The notes under the pieces were generated by a model, which had not been told where the DNA came from, searched no databases, and was given only the letters and a program-made list of their open reading frames with translations. 42,521 bases of DNA from Verrucomicrobiota bacterium (GTDB lineage: Bacteria; Verrucomicrobiota; Verrucomicrobiia; Verrucomicrobiales; Akkermansiaceae). A program made the translations under genes and the position numbers. Shown piece after piece: positions 6,511 through 14,196 of this stretch. The stretch is taken from NCBI GenBank assembly GCA_026397725.1, contig JAPLUI010000492.1, forward strand, positions 1 to 42,521. The letters run 5' to 3'. Each line of letters opens with the position of its first letter. Positions within the stretch are counted from its first letter, which is position 1.

Positions 6511-8775
6511 ATGAAGCTTGGTTCAAAGAATGTTTCCGCACCGTCCGGCACCGTTTGGGGGCTGGCGGCGGCGGGGCTGGTCACGGCGGCCTGCGGTCTG
6601 GCGGCATTGGCGGGATGGCTCCTGGAATGCCCGCAGTTGACCAGCTTGGGAGCCGGCCTGATGCCCATGGCGCCGAGCACCGCGCTGTTGTTTGTAGGGT
6701 TTGGACTGGCGGTCTGCTGGCGGGCCCGGGCACCCCTGATCGACCGCGCCTTTGGGATCGGCATGGTGGTGGGTTGGCTGGGGGTGCTGGTCGCGCTCCC
6801 GTTGGGCGTCCTCGCCGGCCTCAAGATCCATTGGCAGGGTGAGCACCTCGGCCTGAACCTCACCGGCATGGTTCAGGGGGCGGCCATCGGCCACATGTCA
6901 GTGGTGACCGCGTGCTGCTTCCTGCTCGCCAGCGGGTCGTTCCTGGCCTCGCTGTCGCGGGGGAAGATCCGGTACCGGCGGGCCGTCCTGGCGGCGGGCA
7001 GCGCCGGCGTGCTGCTGACGGCCTGCCTGATTTTCCTGTTAGCCTACCTCCTTGGCGCCCCTCTGCTTTATGGTGGCGCATTCATCCCTCCGGCGCTCGG
7101 CACCCTCCTCGCCTTCTGCGTGCTGGGGCTGGCACTCATGGTCATGGCCGTGCGGGATGGCGGGCTGGTGGGCGAGGGGCCGGCCGAAGCATTCGGAGCG
7201 GCGTTTCACTTCATCCTGATCTTCGTGATCCTGGCAGCGGGCATCGTCACCGCCGGCTATACCCACTACCGGAACTATGAGAATCAGTTCCGCGCCCAGC
7301 TCGAGCGCCAGCTTGCCACCATCGCGGATTTGAAAGTGGGCGAGTTGGTGCAGTGGCGCGAGGATCGCCTGTCGGATGCCGTCATCTTTTTCAAGAACCC
7401 GTCCTTCACCGCCATGGTGCGGCGTTTTTTGGAGCAAGCGGCCGACGCGGACGCGCAAGGCCAGCTTCATGACTGGTTGGACAAATACCCGATGATCGAA
7501 GACTATAACCGGGTTCGCTTGATGGACGCGCAGGGCATCACGCGCCTGTCGTTGCCCGCCGATCCGGAACCGTCCTGCCCCGAAACCCTGCAGAGTGCCA
7601 CCGCAGCCTTGCGCTCGGGTCAGATTGTCATTCAGGATTTTCACCGCCACTCTAACACCCAGAGCATCTATCTGGCGGTGCTGGTTCCCATTCTCGACGA
7701 GTCGAACGCGAACCGTCCGCTGGGCGTGCTGGTCCTGCGGATCGATCCGGCAAAGTATCTCTACCCATTCATTCAGCGCTGGCCGACGCCCAGCCTGAGC
7801 GCCGAGACACTGCTGCTGCGCCGGGACGGTAACGATGTGCTCTTTCTGAGCACAGCCAACTTCAAGACCAATGCCGCCCTTAACCTGCGCATCCCGCTGG
7901 ATAAATCCGACCTTGCCGTCGTGAAAGCCGCGTTGCGGCAGGAAGGCGTGGTGGAAGGTTTGGATTATTGCGGGTGTCGGACCTTGGCCGCATTGCGCGT
8001 CGTGCCGGATTCGCCGTGGGTGATGGTGGCCCGCATCGAGGCTGCGGAAGGCTATGCGCCGTTGCGCGTGCAGCTCTGGCAAATGGTCGCCCTGACCGGC
8101 GCCCTGATTCTCGGCGCGGCCACCGCCGTGTCGCTGGTCTGGCGGCAGCAGCGCCTCCGGTTCTACCAGGCGCAAGCGGCGGCGGCGGAGGCACTGCGGA
8201 ATGAGACGAGGAATCTCGAAGCGATTTTGGAAGCCTCGCCGGTCGCCATGTTCATCCTCGACGAAGCCACCAACATCGTCCGCGCCAACACGGCGGCCGT
8301 GGTCCTGAGCGCGGGCAGCGGCGCCGCGGACGTGCTGCATCACCGCCCGGGCAAGGCCTTGGGCTGTGTTCACAGTTCGATGGATCCGCGCGGCTGTGGC
8401 TACTCGGCGCAATGCCCGCTGTGCCCCGCACGCAACGGCATTGATGCATTGATCGCGAGCGGCGGCGCGATGCACGGAAGCGAACTGATGCTCGAGCTGA
8501 TCCGCAACGGAGAGCCCCGGATGGTTTGGATCAGGATCGATGCCGCCAGCCTCATGCTCGACGGACACCGCCATTGGTGCGTCGCCATGCAGGACATCAC
8601 CAAGCGCCAACAGGCCGAGGCGGACATCCGGCAGCAACTCGACGAGCTGCGTCGCTGGCAGACCGTGATGCTCGGCAGCGCGGACCGCAGCATGCAACTC
8701 AAAGGTGAAGTCAACGGGTTGCTCCGCCGCCTCGGCGAACCCATCCGCTATCCCAGCCAGGAGAGTGAGCAGTGA
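6511..8775 (+). CDS. Polytopic membrane sensor with Cache-like domain and Cys-rich PAS, no kinase domain
   Basis: 754 residues. Residues ~15-214 hold about six hydrophobic helices (a MASE-like membrane module). A seventh (FHFILIFVILAAGIVTAGY, 231 onward) leads to a ~270-residue extracytoplasmic domain that ends at an eighth helix (~527-550). This sensor part aligns throughout with the kinases at 22483 and 26188 (shared blocks include VGELVQWREDRL, RPLGVLVLRIDP, AETLLLRRDGN and VPDSPWVMVAR), so it is a family of Cache-type receptors. A cytoplasmic PAS (~570-715) contains seven cysteines in 70 residues, including GCGYSAQCPLCPARN. The C-terminus is a coiled coil ending EVNGLLRRLGEPIRY, a common tail of PAS proteins. 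There is no HisKA, HATPase or GGDEF. Its stop overlaps the next gene's ATG (TGATG), so it probably signals through the CheB-CheR fusion. Confidence 0.85.
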   Translation: MKLGSKNVSAPSGTVWGLAAAGLVTAACGLAALAGWLLECPQLTSLGAGLMPMAPSTALLFVGFGLAVCWRARAPLIDRAFGIGMVVGWLGVLVALPLGVLAGLKIHWQGEHLGLNLTGMVQGAAIGHMSVVTACCFLLASGSFLASLSRGKIRYRRAVLAAGSAGVLLTACLIFLLAYLLGAPLLYGGAFIPPALGTLLAFCVLGLALMVMAVRDGGLVGEGPAEAFGAAFHFILIFVILAAGIVTAGYTHYRNYENQFRAQLERQLATIADLKVGELVQWREDRLSDAVIFFKNPSFTAMVRRFLEQAADADAQGQLHDWLDKYPMIEDYNRVRLMDAQGITRLSLPADPEPSCPETLQSATAALRSGQIVIQDFHRHSNTQSIYLAVLVPILDESNANRPLGVLVLRIDPAKYLYPFIQRWPTPSLSAETLLLRRDGNDVLFLSTANFKTNAALNLRIPLDKSDLAVVKAALRQEGVVEGLDYCGCRTLAALRVVPDSPWVMVARIEAAEGYAPLRVQLWQMVALTGALILGAATAVSLVWRQQRLRFYQAQAAAAEALRNETRNLEAILEASPVAMFILDEATNIVRANTAAVVLSAGSGAADVLHHRPGKALGCVHSSMDPRGCGYSAQCPLCPARNGIDALIASGGAMHGSELMLELIRNGEPRMVWIRIDAASLMLDGHRHWCVAMQDITKRQQAEADIRQQLDELRRWQTVMLGSADRSMQLKGEVNGLLRRLGEPIRYPSQESEQ

Positions 8776-11700
8776 TGCAAGCAAACAAGACCATGAAAAC
8801 GCCCGCCAAGCCCGCGATCCCTAGCAAGAAGCCGTCCGCCAAGACGGACAGGTCGGACAAGTCGGACAAGTCGGACAAGTCGGCCGTCGTGGCGGCCCGG
8901 CCGTTCCCGATTGTTGGCATTGGGGCGTCCGCCGGGGGGCTGGAGGCGCTGGAGCTGTTTTTGAAGAACGTGCCGGCGGGCAGCGGGATGGCGTTTGTGA
9001 TTGTCCAGCACCTGGATCCGACGCACAAGGGCATCATGGCGGAGTTGCTCCAGCGCGGCACTCCCATGAAGGTCATGCAGGTCAAGGACCGCACCCACGT
9101 CCAGCCGGACTGCGTCTATGTGATTCCGCCCAACAAGGACCTGTCCATCCTGCACGGGGTGCTGCTTCTGCTGGACCCGGTGACGCCCCGCGGCTTGCGC
9201 CTGCCGATTGATTTCTTCTTTCGCTCGCTGGCCGAGGACGCGCAGGAGCGCGGCCTCGGCGTCATTCTTTCGGGCATGGGCAGCGACGGCACGCTGGGAC
9301 TCAAAGCCATCAAGGGCAAAGCGGGAGCGATCTTCGTGCAGGATCCGGCCACGGCCAAGTTCGATGGCATGCCGCGCAGCGCCGTGGATGCCGGCTTGGC
9401 GGATGTGGTTGCGCCGGTGGAGGCGCTGCCCGGCAGGATCATCGCCTATCTCAAGCATATTCCCAGCATCCCCGACACCGGGCTGGCTGCGGAGGACAAG
9501 AGCCATAGCGCCTTCGAGAAGGTCGTGCTCCTGTTGCGGTCGCAGACGGGCCACGATTTTTCCCTCTACAAAAAGAACACGGTGTATCGCCGGATCGAGC
9601 GGCGCATGGGCATCCACCAGATTGGCAAGATCGCCACCTATGTCCGGTTTCTGCGGGAGAATCCGCAGGAGGCGGTGTTGTTGTTCAATGAACTCCTGAT
9701 CGGCGTCACCAGCTTCTTCCGCGATCCGGAGGCATGGGAGCAATTGCAAACCGAGGTCATCCCGGCGCTGCTGAAAAGCCGTCCGCCCACCCAGCCGCTG
9801 CGGATCTGGGTGCCCGCCTGCGCCACCGGTGAGGAGGCCTATTCCATGGCCATCCTCTTCCATGAGGCGCTGGAGAAACTCCACAAGCCGGGCCACCTGC
9901 CCGCGCTGCAGATCTTTGCGACCGATCTGGACAAGGACGCCATCGAGAAAGCGCGGGCCGCGGTGTACCCGCCCAACATCGTCGCGGATGTGTCGCCGGA
10001 GCGGCTGAGCCGGTTTTTCGTCAAGGTCGAGCGTGGCTATCAGATCGGCAAGCCCATCCGGGAGACGGTGGTTTTCGCGCAGCAAAACGTCGTCATGGAC
10101 GTGTCCTTCACCAAGCTCGATCTGGTGAGCTGCCGGAACCTGCTCATCTATCTGATGCCGGAGTTGCAGAAAAGCCTCTTGTCGCTCTTTCACTACAGCT
10201 TGAATGTCGGCGGGGTGCTGTTTCTGGGGAGCGCCGAGAGCATCGCGGCGGATACCCACCTCTTCGAGCCGCTCCCGGGTAAAGCGCGGCTGTTCCGGCG
10301 ACTCGTATCCGACCTGCAGGCGGAGCCGGTCGAGTTTCCCGCCTCGTTCAGTTTTGCCCGGGCGGGCGTGCAGTTGCCGGCGGCCCTGCCAGCCAACCTC
10401 CAGTCGCAGGCGGAGCAACTGCTGTTGCAGCGGTATTCCCCGGCCGCCGTGCTGGTCAACGCCCAGGGCGACATCATCTTCATCAACGGCCGCACGGGCA
10501 AATACCTCGAGCCGGTCGCCGGGAAAGCCAACTGGAATCTCTTCGCCATGGCCCGCGAGGGCCTGAGCTTCATTTTGAGCACCGCCTTCCGGCAGGCGCT
10601 CCGGCAAACCGACCCGGTCATCTGCAGAAACGTGATGGTCGGGACCAACGGCGGCGTGCAAACCGTGGACCTAACCATTCAGGCGATCGCGGAGCCCAAG
10701 GCGCTGTGCGGCCTGGTGATGGTCGTCTTTACGGACGTGGCCACGCCGCCGGCCATGGCCGGGTCGGCCAAGGCCCCCCGCGCCAACCAGGCCCGCTTCG
10801 CGGCACTCCAGCAGGATCTCGCGCAAGCCAGCCACGAGGTGCAGAGCACCCGCGAAGAGATGCGGACCTTCGAGGAGGAAGCCAAATCCGCCCACGAGGA
10901 AATGCAGTCCACCAACGAGGAACTCCAGTCCACCAACGAGGAACTGACCACTTCCAAGGAAGAGATGCAGTCCATGAACGAGGAACTGCAGACGCTCAAC
11001 GCCGAACTCCAACACAAGATGGGCGGCCTGGCCCAGCTCAACAACGACCAGAAGAACCTGCTCGAAAGCACCGACATCGGCATCCTGTTCCTGGACGCCG
11101 AACTGCGCGTGCGGCTCTTCACAGCCGGGGCGAACCGGATGTTCAAGCTCATCCCGGGCGACGTGGGCCGACCGATCACCGACATCGTCTCGAATCTGGA
11201 CTATCCGGCACTGGCCGACGACGTGCTTGAGGTGCTGCGCACGCTGGCCGTTCACGAGCAAGTGGCCACCGCACGCGACGGGTGCTGGTTCCAGATCCGC
11301 ATCAAGCCCTACCGCACCCTGGAAAACAGGATTGATGGCGTGGTCGTCACCGTCATGGACATCACGGAAATTAGGCGGGCGGGGGAGGCCTTGCGCAAAG
11401 CCAATGAGCTGCTCCGGCTCGCGGTGGTGGTGCATGATGCGCACGATGCCATCACCGTGCAGGACCTGGAGGGCCGCATCATCGCCTGGAACCCGGGCGC
11501 GGTGCGGCTGTACGGCTGGAGCGAAGCCGAGGCGCTGGCCATGAACGTGCGCGACCGGATCCCGGCGGGGCTGCGCGGGGCAGCGTTGGTCAAGCTGGCC
11601 AAGCTGAGCCGGGCTGAAATCCTGGTGCCGTATCGCACGCTGCGCCTCACCAAAGCCGGGCTGGAGGTGGAGGTCTCGATCATCTCCACCGCCCTGGTGA

Positions 11701-11849
11701 ACGAGGCCGGGCTGATGTATGCCATCGCCACCACGGAACGGGGAGTGGGGAAGGCGTCCGACCCGTCCGACATGTCCGACCCGTCCGACCCGTCCGACCC
11801 GTCCGACATGTCCGACCTGTCCGACCCACAGAGAAAGGAGCGGGTATGA
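8775..11849 (+). CDS. CheB-CheR fusion with coiled coil and two PAS domains
   Basis: 1024 residues. A CheB methylesterase domain (~43-230) has the catalytic triad context GIGASAGG (Ser52), VIVQHLDP and GMGSDGTLG. A CheR domain follows: its all-alpha N-terminal part near KNTVYRRIERRMGIHQ, VTSFFRDP, the SAM-binding PACATGEEAYSMA and VSCRNLLIYL. A PAS-like segment, a heptad-repeat coiled coil (EEMQSTNEELQSTNEEL type) and two PAS domains follow. Hybrid CheB-CheR-PAS proteins usually continue into a histidine kinase; here the chain ends in eight Ser-Asp-x units and QRKERV. A second Ser-Asp-Lys tract stands before CheB (residues 24-35). No chemoreceptor lies nearby, so its methylation target is unknown. 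ATG 8775 overlaps the upstream stop; a GTG at 8772 is in frame. Confidence 0.9.
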   Translation: MQANKTMKTPAKPAIPSKKPSAKTDRSDKSDKSDKSAVVAARPFPIVGIGASAGGLEALELFLKNVPAGSGMAFVIVQHLDPTHKGIMAELLQRGTPMKVMQVKDRTHVQPDCVYVIPPNKDLSILHGVLLLLDPVTPRGLRLPIDFFFRSLAEDAQERGLGVILSGMGSDGTLGLKAIKGKAGAIFVQDPATAKFDGMPRSAVDAGLADVVAPVEALPGRIIAYLKHIPSIPDTGLAAEDKSHSAFEKVVLLLRSQTGHDFSLYKKNTVYRRIERRMGIHQIGKIATYVRFLRENPQEAVLLFNELLIGVTSFFRDPEAWEQLQTEVIPALLKSRPPTQPLRIWVPACATGEEAYSMAILFHEALEKLHKPGHLPALQIFATDLDKDAIEKARAAVYPPNIVADVSPERLSRFFVKVERGYQIGKPIRETVVFAQQNVVMDVSFTKLDLVSCRNLLIYLMPELQKSLLSLFHYSLNVGGVLFLGSAESIAADTHLFEPLPGKARLFRRLVSDLQAEPVEFPASFSFARAGVQLPAALPANLQSQAEQLLLQRYSPAAVLVNAQGDIIFINGRTGKYLEPVAGKANWNLFAMAREGLSFILSTAFRQALRQTDPVICRNVMVGTNGGVQTVDLTIQAIAEPKALCGLVMVVFTDVATPPAMAGSAKAPRANQARFAALQQDLAQASHEVQSTREEMRTFEEEAKSAHEEMQSTNEELQSTNEELTTSKEEMQSMNEELQTLNAELQHKMGGLAQLNNDQKNLLESTDIGILFLDAELRVRLFTAGANRMFKLIPGDVGRPITDIVSNLDYPALADDVLEVLRTLAVHEQVATARDGCWFQIRIKPYRTLENRIDGVVVTVMDITEIRRAGEALRKANELLRLAVVVHDAHDAITVQDLEGRIIAWNPGAVRLYGWSEAEALAMNVRDRIPAGLRGAALVKLAKLSRAEILVPYRTLRLTKAGLEVEVSIISTALVNEAGLMYAIATTERGVGKASDPSDMSDPSDPSDPSDMSDLSDPQRKERV
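8844..8883 (+). repeat. 9-bp Ser-Asp-Lys repeat at the CheB-CheR N-terminus
   Basis: ACGGACAGG is followed by three TCGGACAAG units and a partial unit, in frame, between the start region and the CheB domain. Confidence 0.95.
11757..11828 (+). repeat. 9-bp Ser-Asp-x repeat at the CheB-CheR C-terminus
   Basis: Eight units of TCCGACnnn encode SDP, SDM, SDP, SDP, SDP, SDM, SDL and SDP. It is followed by an 18-nt stretch encoding QRKERV's start and a GGAG ribosome-binding site, identical to the stretch after the tract at 12653-12706. Confidence 0.95.
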
Positions 11850-11900
11850 GTGATCCGGACGGCCCATTGCTGCCGCATGGCGGCTATGAACACCTGCACA
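11829..11900 (+). repeat. 72-bp direct repeat, left copy (start of the four-helix gene)
   Basis: This stretch contains the end of the CheB-CheR frame, the ribosome-binding site AGAAAGGAG and the first 18 codons of the four-helix gene. It recurs at 12707-12778 with a single base difference (codon 6, Gly to Ser). Both copies directly follow a Ser-Asp-x tract. Confidence 0.95.
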
Positions 11901-12727
11901 GCTACAAGGTGGCCCAGGCGGTCTATGACGCCACCGTGGTTTTTTGCGACCGGTTCATTGAGAAGGGCTCGCGCACCCACGACCCGATGGTACAGGCGGC
12001 CCGCAGCGGGGTGCGCAATATCAGCGAGGGCAGCGGCGCGGCCGCCACTTCGCGCAAGAGCGAAATGCTGCTCACCAACGTGGCCCACGCCAGCTTGGCG
12101 GATGAATTGCTCAGGGACTTCGAGAGATTCCTGGTCCACCGCAAACTCCGCGCCTGGCCCAAGGACGCCCCCGTCACGCTGACCATGCGCGAACGCCTGA
12201 AGCACGACCTGGCTCCCGACCTGCCACCGGTGCCGGTGGGCACCGTACGCCTGACCGGCTTGGCGGGCCTGGTGGACTTTGTGGCCAGGGCAGCGCCGGA
12301 ATTGGCCGCCAACGCCATGCTCTGCGCCACCCACCAGGCGACCTACCTGCTGCGCCGCCAGGTCGAGAGCCAGGGCCGCGATTTTGTCGAACACGGCGGC
12401 TTCTCCGAGCGGCTCCACGCCGTGCGGGTGCAGGCACGGGAGCGGAAGAAGTCGGACGCGGGGAAGAAGTCGGACGCGGGGAAGAAGTCGGACGGGTCGG
12501 ACAAGTCGGACGGGTCGGACGGTGTGGCCGCCCCGGTTTGTCCCTGGTGTGGCAAGCGCATGCGCCAGCGCACCGCAAGAAAGGGCCCGCACTCCGGCCA
12601 ACCCTTCTGGGGATGTGCCAGCTACCCCAACTGCAAAGGCACCCGCGACCTGTCTGACAAGTCCGACCCGTCCGACATGTCCGACCCGTCCGACCTGTCC
12701 GACCCACAGAGAAAGGAGCGGGTATGA
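11846..12727 (+). CDS. Four-helix-bundle suffix-domain protein with topoisomerase-type zinc ribbon
   Basis: 293 residues. Residues ~15-105 match four-helix-bundle proteins of the S23/IVP type (SYKVAQAVYDATVVFCDRF, then SGVRNISEGSGAAATSRKSE). Residues ~106-200 form the suffix region seen in a Verrucomicrobiota-rich subfamily. A Lys/Ser/Asp-Gly linker made of repeats (~203-226) leads to a zinc ribbon with CPWCGKRM and FWGCASYPNCKGT, as in the C-terminal fingers of topoisomerase I. The zinc ribbon suggests nucleic-acid contact; the cellular role is unknown. The C-terminus is again Ser-Asp-x units and QRKERV, identical to the end of the upstream protein. ATG 11846 overlaps the upstream stop (ATGA) and has a GGAG site 9 nt before it. 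Confidence 0.88.
   Translation: MSDPDGPLLPHGGYEHLHSYKVAQAVYDATVVFCDRFIEKGSRTHDPMVQAARSGVRNISEGSGAAATSRKSEMLLTNVAHASLADELLRDFERFLVHRKLRAWPKDAPVTLTMRERLKHDLAPDLPPVPVGTVRLTGLAGLVDFVARAAPELAANAMLCATHQATYLLRRQVESQGRDFVEHGGFSERLHAVRVQARERKKSDAGKKSDAGKKSDGSDKSDGSDGVAAPVCPWCGKRMRQRTARKGPHSGQPFWGCASYPNCKGTRDLSDKSDPSDMSDPSDLSDPQRKERV
12452..12522 (+). repeat. Compound 18-bp and 9-bp repeat in the four-helix gene
   Basis: Two copies of an 18-bp unit (TCGGACGCGGGGAAGAAG) are followed by four 9-bp TCGGACrrG units. All are in frame and form the linker between the helical part and the zinc ribbon. Confidence 0.95.
12653..12706 (+). repeat. 9-bp Ser-Asp-x repeat at the end of the four-helix gene
   Basis: Six units (one TCTGACAAG, five TCCGACnnn) encode SDK, SDP, SDM, SDP, SDL and SDP. 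It leads into the right copy of the 72-bp direct repeat. Confidence 0.95.
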
Positions 12728-12778
12728 GTGATCCGGACAGCCCATTGCTGCCGCATGGCGGCTATGAACACCTGCACA
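12707..12778 (+). repeat. 72-bp direct repeat, right copy
   Basis: Matches 11829-11900 at 71 of 72 positions. It re-creates a ribosome-binding site and ATG overlapping the four-helix stop (ATGA at 12724-12727). Confidence 0.95.
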
Positions 12779-12828
12779 TGAAACACCAGCAGGAACCGCC
12801 CGCCGCTGCCCTCCGGAATGCCGGTTGA
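12724..12828 (+). pseudogene. Stub of a second four-helix-suffix gene
   Basis: The frame copies the first 18 codons of the four-helix gene (MSDPDSPLLPHGGYEHLH), then diverges to MKHQQEPPAAALRNAG and stops after 34 codons. It appears to be what remains of a tandem second copy after deletion of its body. The ribosome-binding site is intact, so a 34-residue peptide could still be made. Its stop codon lies inside the -35 box of the next gene's promoter. Confidence 0.75.
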
Positions 12829-12853
12829 CGAATCGCTGGAAACCGTCTAATAT
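12825..12853 (+). promoter_or_regulatory. Strong sigma70-like promoter, nearly leaderless, of the AAA/DUF4143 gene
   Basis: TTGACG (12825-12830), a 17-bp spacer and TAATAT (12848-12853). The ATG is at 12863, so transcription should start within about 0-4 nt of it. No Shine-Dalgarno site is visible. Confidence 0.6.
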
Positions 12854-12862
12854 GCAGTCCTT

Positions 12863-14107
12863 ATGAATAATAGACGCACACACGACTATCGGGCGCGGGG
12901 GGTCTCGGACTATTGGCGGGCGGCCTCGGCCCAGTTCCCGGTCCTGCTGCTGACCGGGCCACGGCAGGTGGGCAAGACCACGCTCCTGCGCCATTTATCC
13001 GCGGCCAACCGCCGCTATGTGACGCTGGACGATCTGGCCGCGCGGGAGCTGGCGCGGCGGGACCCGGTTCTGTTCCTGCAAAAGTACCAGCCGCCGGTGC
13101 TCATTGACGAAATCCAGTATGCGCCCGAAGTGCTCACGGCGATTAAACTCGCGGTGGATCGCGACCGTCAACCCGGCGCGTTCTGGCTGACCGGCTCGCA
13201 GCAGTTTGCGGTCATGAAAGGCATTACCGAGACGCTGGCGGGGCGCGTGGCGATCCTCACGCTGTTGGGATTCACCCAGCGGGAAACCGATGGGCGTCCG
13301 GCGGCGCTGCCTCCGTTCCTGCCGGACGAGGCGGCGCTCCAGGCGCGGTCAACGACGGCGGCCGCTCTGGCGCTGCACGACGTGTATGAGCGGATCTGGC
13401 GGGGCAGTATGCCGGCACTGGTCACCGGGCAGATCTCCGACCGGGAGCTCTTTTACCGCTCGTATGTGCAGACCTACCTGGAGCGCGATGTGCGGGAGTT
13501 GACGCAGGTCGGCGACCTGAACGCCTTCGGACGTTTCCTGCGGGCGGTGGCGGCGCGGACGGCCCAGATGCTCAATTACACCGACCTGGCCCGGGACTGC
13601 GCCATCAGCGTCAACACCGCCAGAAAATGGATGAGCGTTTTGGAAGGCAGTTTCCAGGTGGCCATCCTGCCGGCCTATCACACCAATCTGTCGAAGCGCC
13701 TGTATAGCACGCCGAAACTTCATTTTCTCGATACGGGGCTGTGCGCCTATCTGACGGAATGGTCTTCTCCCGAGACCCTCGAAGCCGGCGCGATGTCGGG
13801 GGCTTTATTTGAGAGCTTTGTCTTCGGGGAGATTCTGAAATCGTGGCACCACCAGGGTCGGCGGCCCGCCTTTCATTACTACCGCGACAAAGATGGGCGG
13901 GAGATTGATCTGCTGATCGCGCACGATGGCCGGCTGTGGCCGGTCGAGATCAAGAAGGCGGCGCTGGTTCGGGAAACCGACACGGCGTCGTTTCGCACGC
14001 TGGACGGGCGGGGGATCAAGACCGGCCACGGTGCTGTCGTCTGTCTCAGCGCGGAGCGAATGCCGTTGAACCGCGAGGTGGATGTGATCCCGGTGGGCTG
14101 GCTGTAA
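12863..14107 (+). CDS. AAA-family ATPase with DUF4143 domain
   Basis: 414 residues. The N-terminal AAA_14 module has Walker A GPRQVGKTT (32-40) and Walker B VLIDEIQ (Asp82-Glu83), then the sensor-like FWLTGSQQF. The C-terminal DUF4143 region contains a winged-helix-like segment (LARDCAISVNTARKWMSVLEG) and a PD-(D/E)xK-like core (YYRDKDGREIDLLI, then LWPVEIKKA). Proteins of this family are widespread in genomes with many selfish elements; their role is not established, and toxin-antitoxin-like or defence functions have been suggested. All motifs are intact. It has its own promoter, so it is probably not part of the preceding operon. A second, deleted member of the family lies at 25586. Confidence 0.92.
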   Translation: MNNRRTHDYRARGVSDYWRAASAQFPVLLLTGPRQVGKTTLLRHLSAANRRYVTLDDLAARELARRDPVLFLQKYQPPVLIDEIQYAPEVLTAIKLAVDRDRQPGAFWLTGSQQFAVMKGITETLAGRVAILTLLGFTQRETDGRPAALPPFLPDEAALQARSTTAAALALHDVYERIWRGSMPALVTGQISDRELFYRSYVQTYLERDVRELTQVGDLNAFGRFLRAVAARTAQMLNYTDLARDCAISVNTARKWMSVLEGSFQVAILPAYHTNLSKRLYSTPKLHFLDTGLCAYLTEWSSPETLEAGAMSGALFESFVFGEILKSWHHQGRRPAFHYYRDKDGREIDLLIAHDGRLWPVEIKKAALVRETDTASFRTLDGRGIKTGHGAVVCLSAERMPLNREVDVIPVGWL

Positions 14108-14196
14108 AACCTGAAAGACGCCATGAAAAAGAATACTCCGGATCATACACCCCCGCCCGCCCCGTCCGACCCACCCGCCACCCCAGCACCACCCAC

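Noticed and set aside
7039..12994. Long minus-strand frames opposite the receptor, CheB-CheR and four-helix genes
   Set aside because: All are antisense shadows of genes with clear domains, low in complexity and without motifs.
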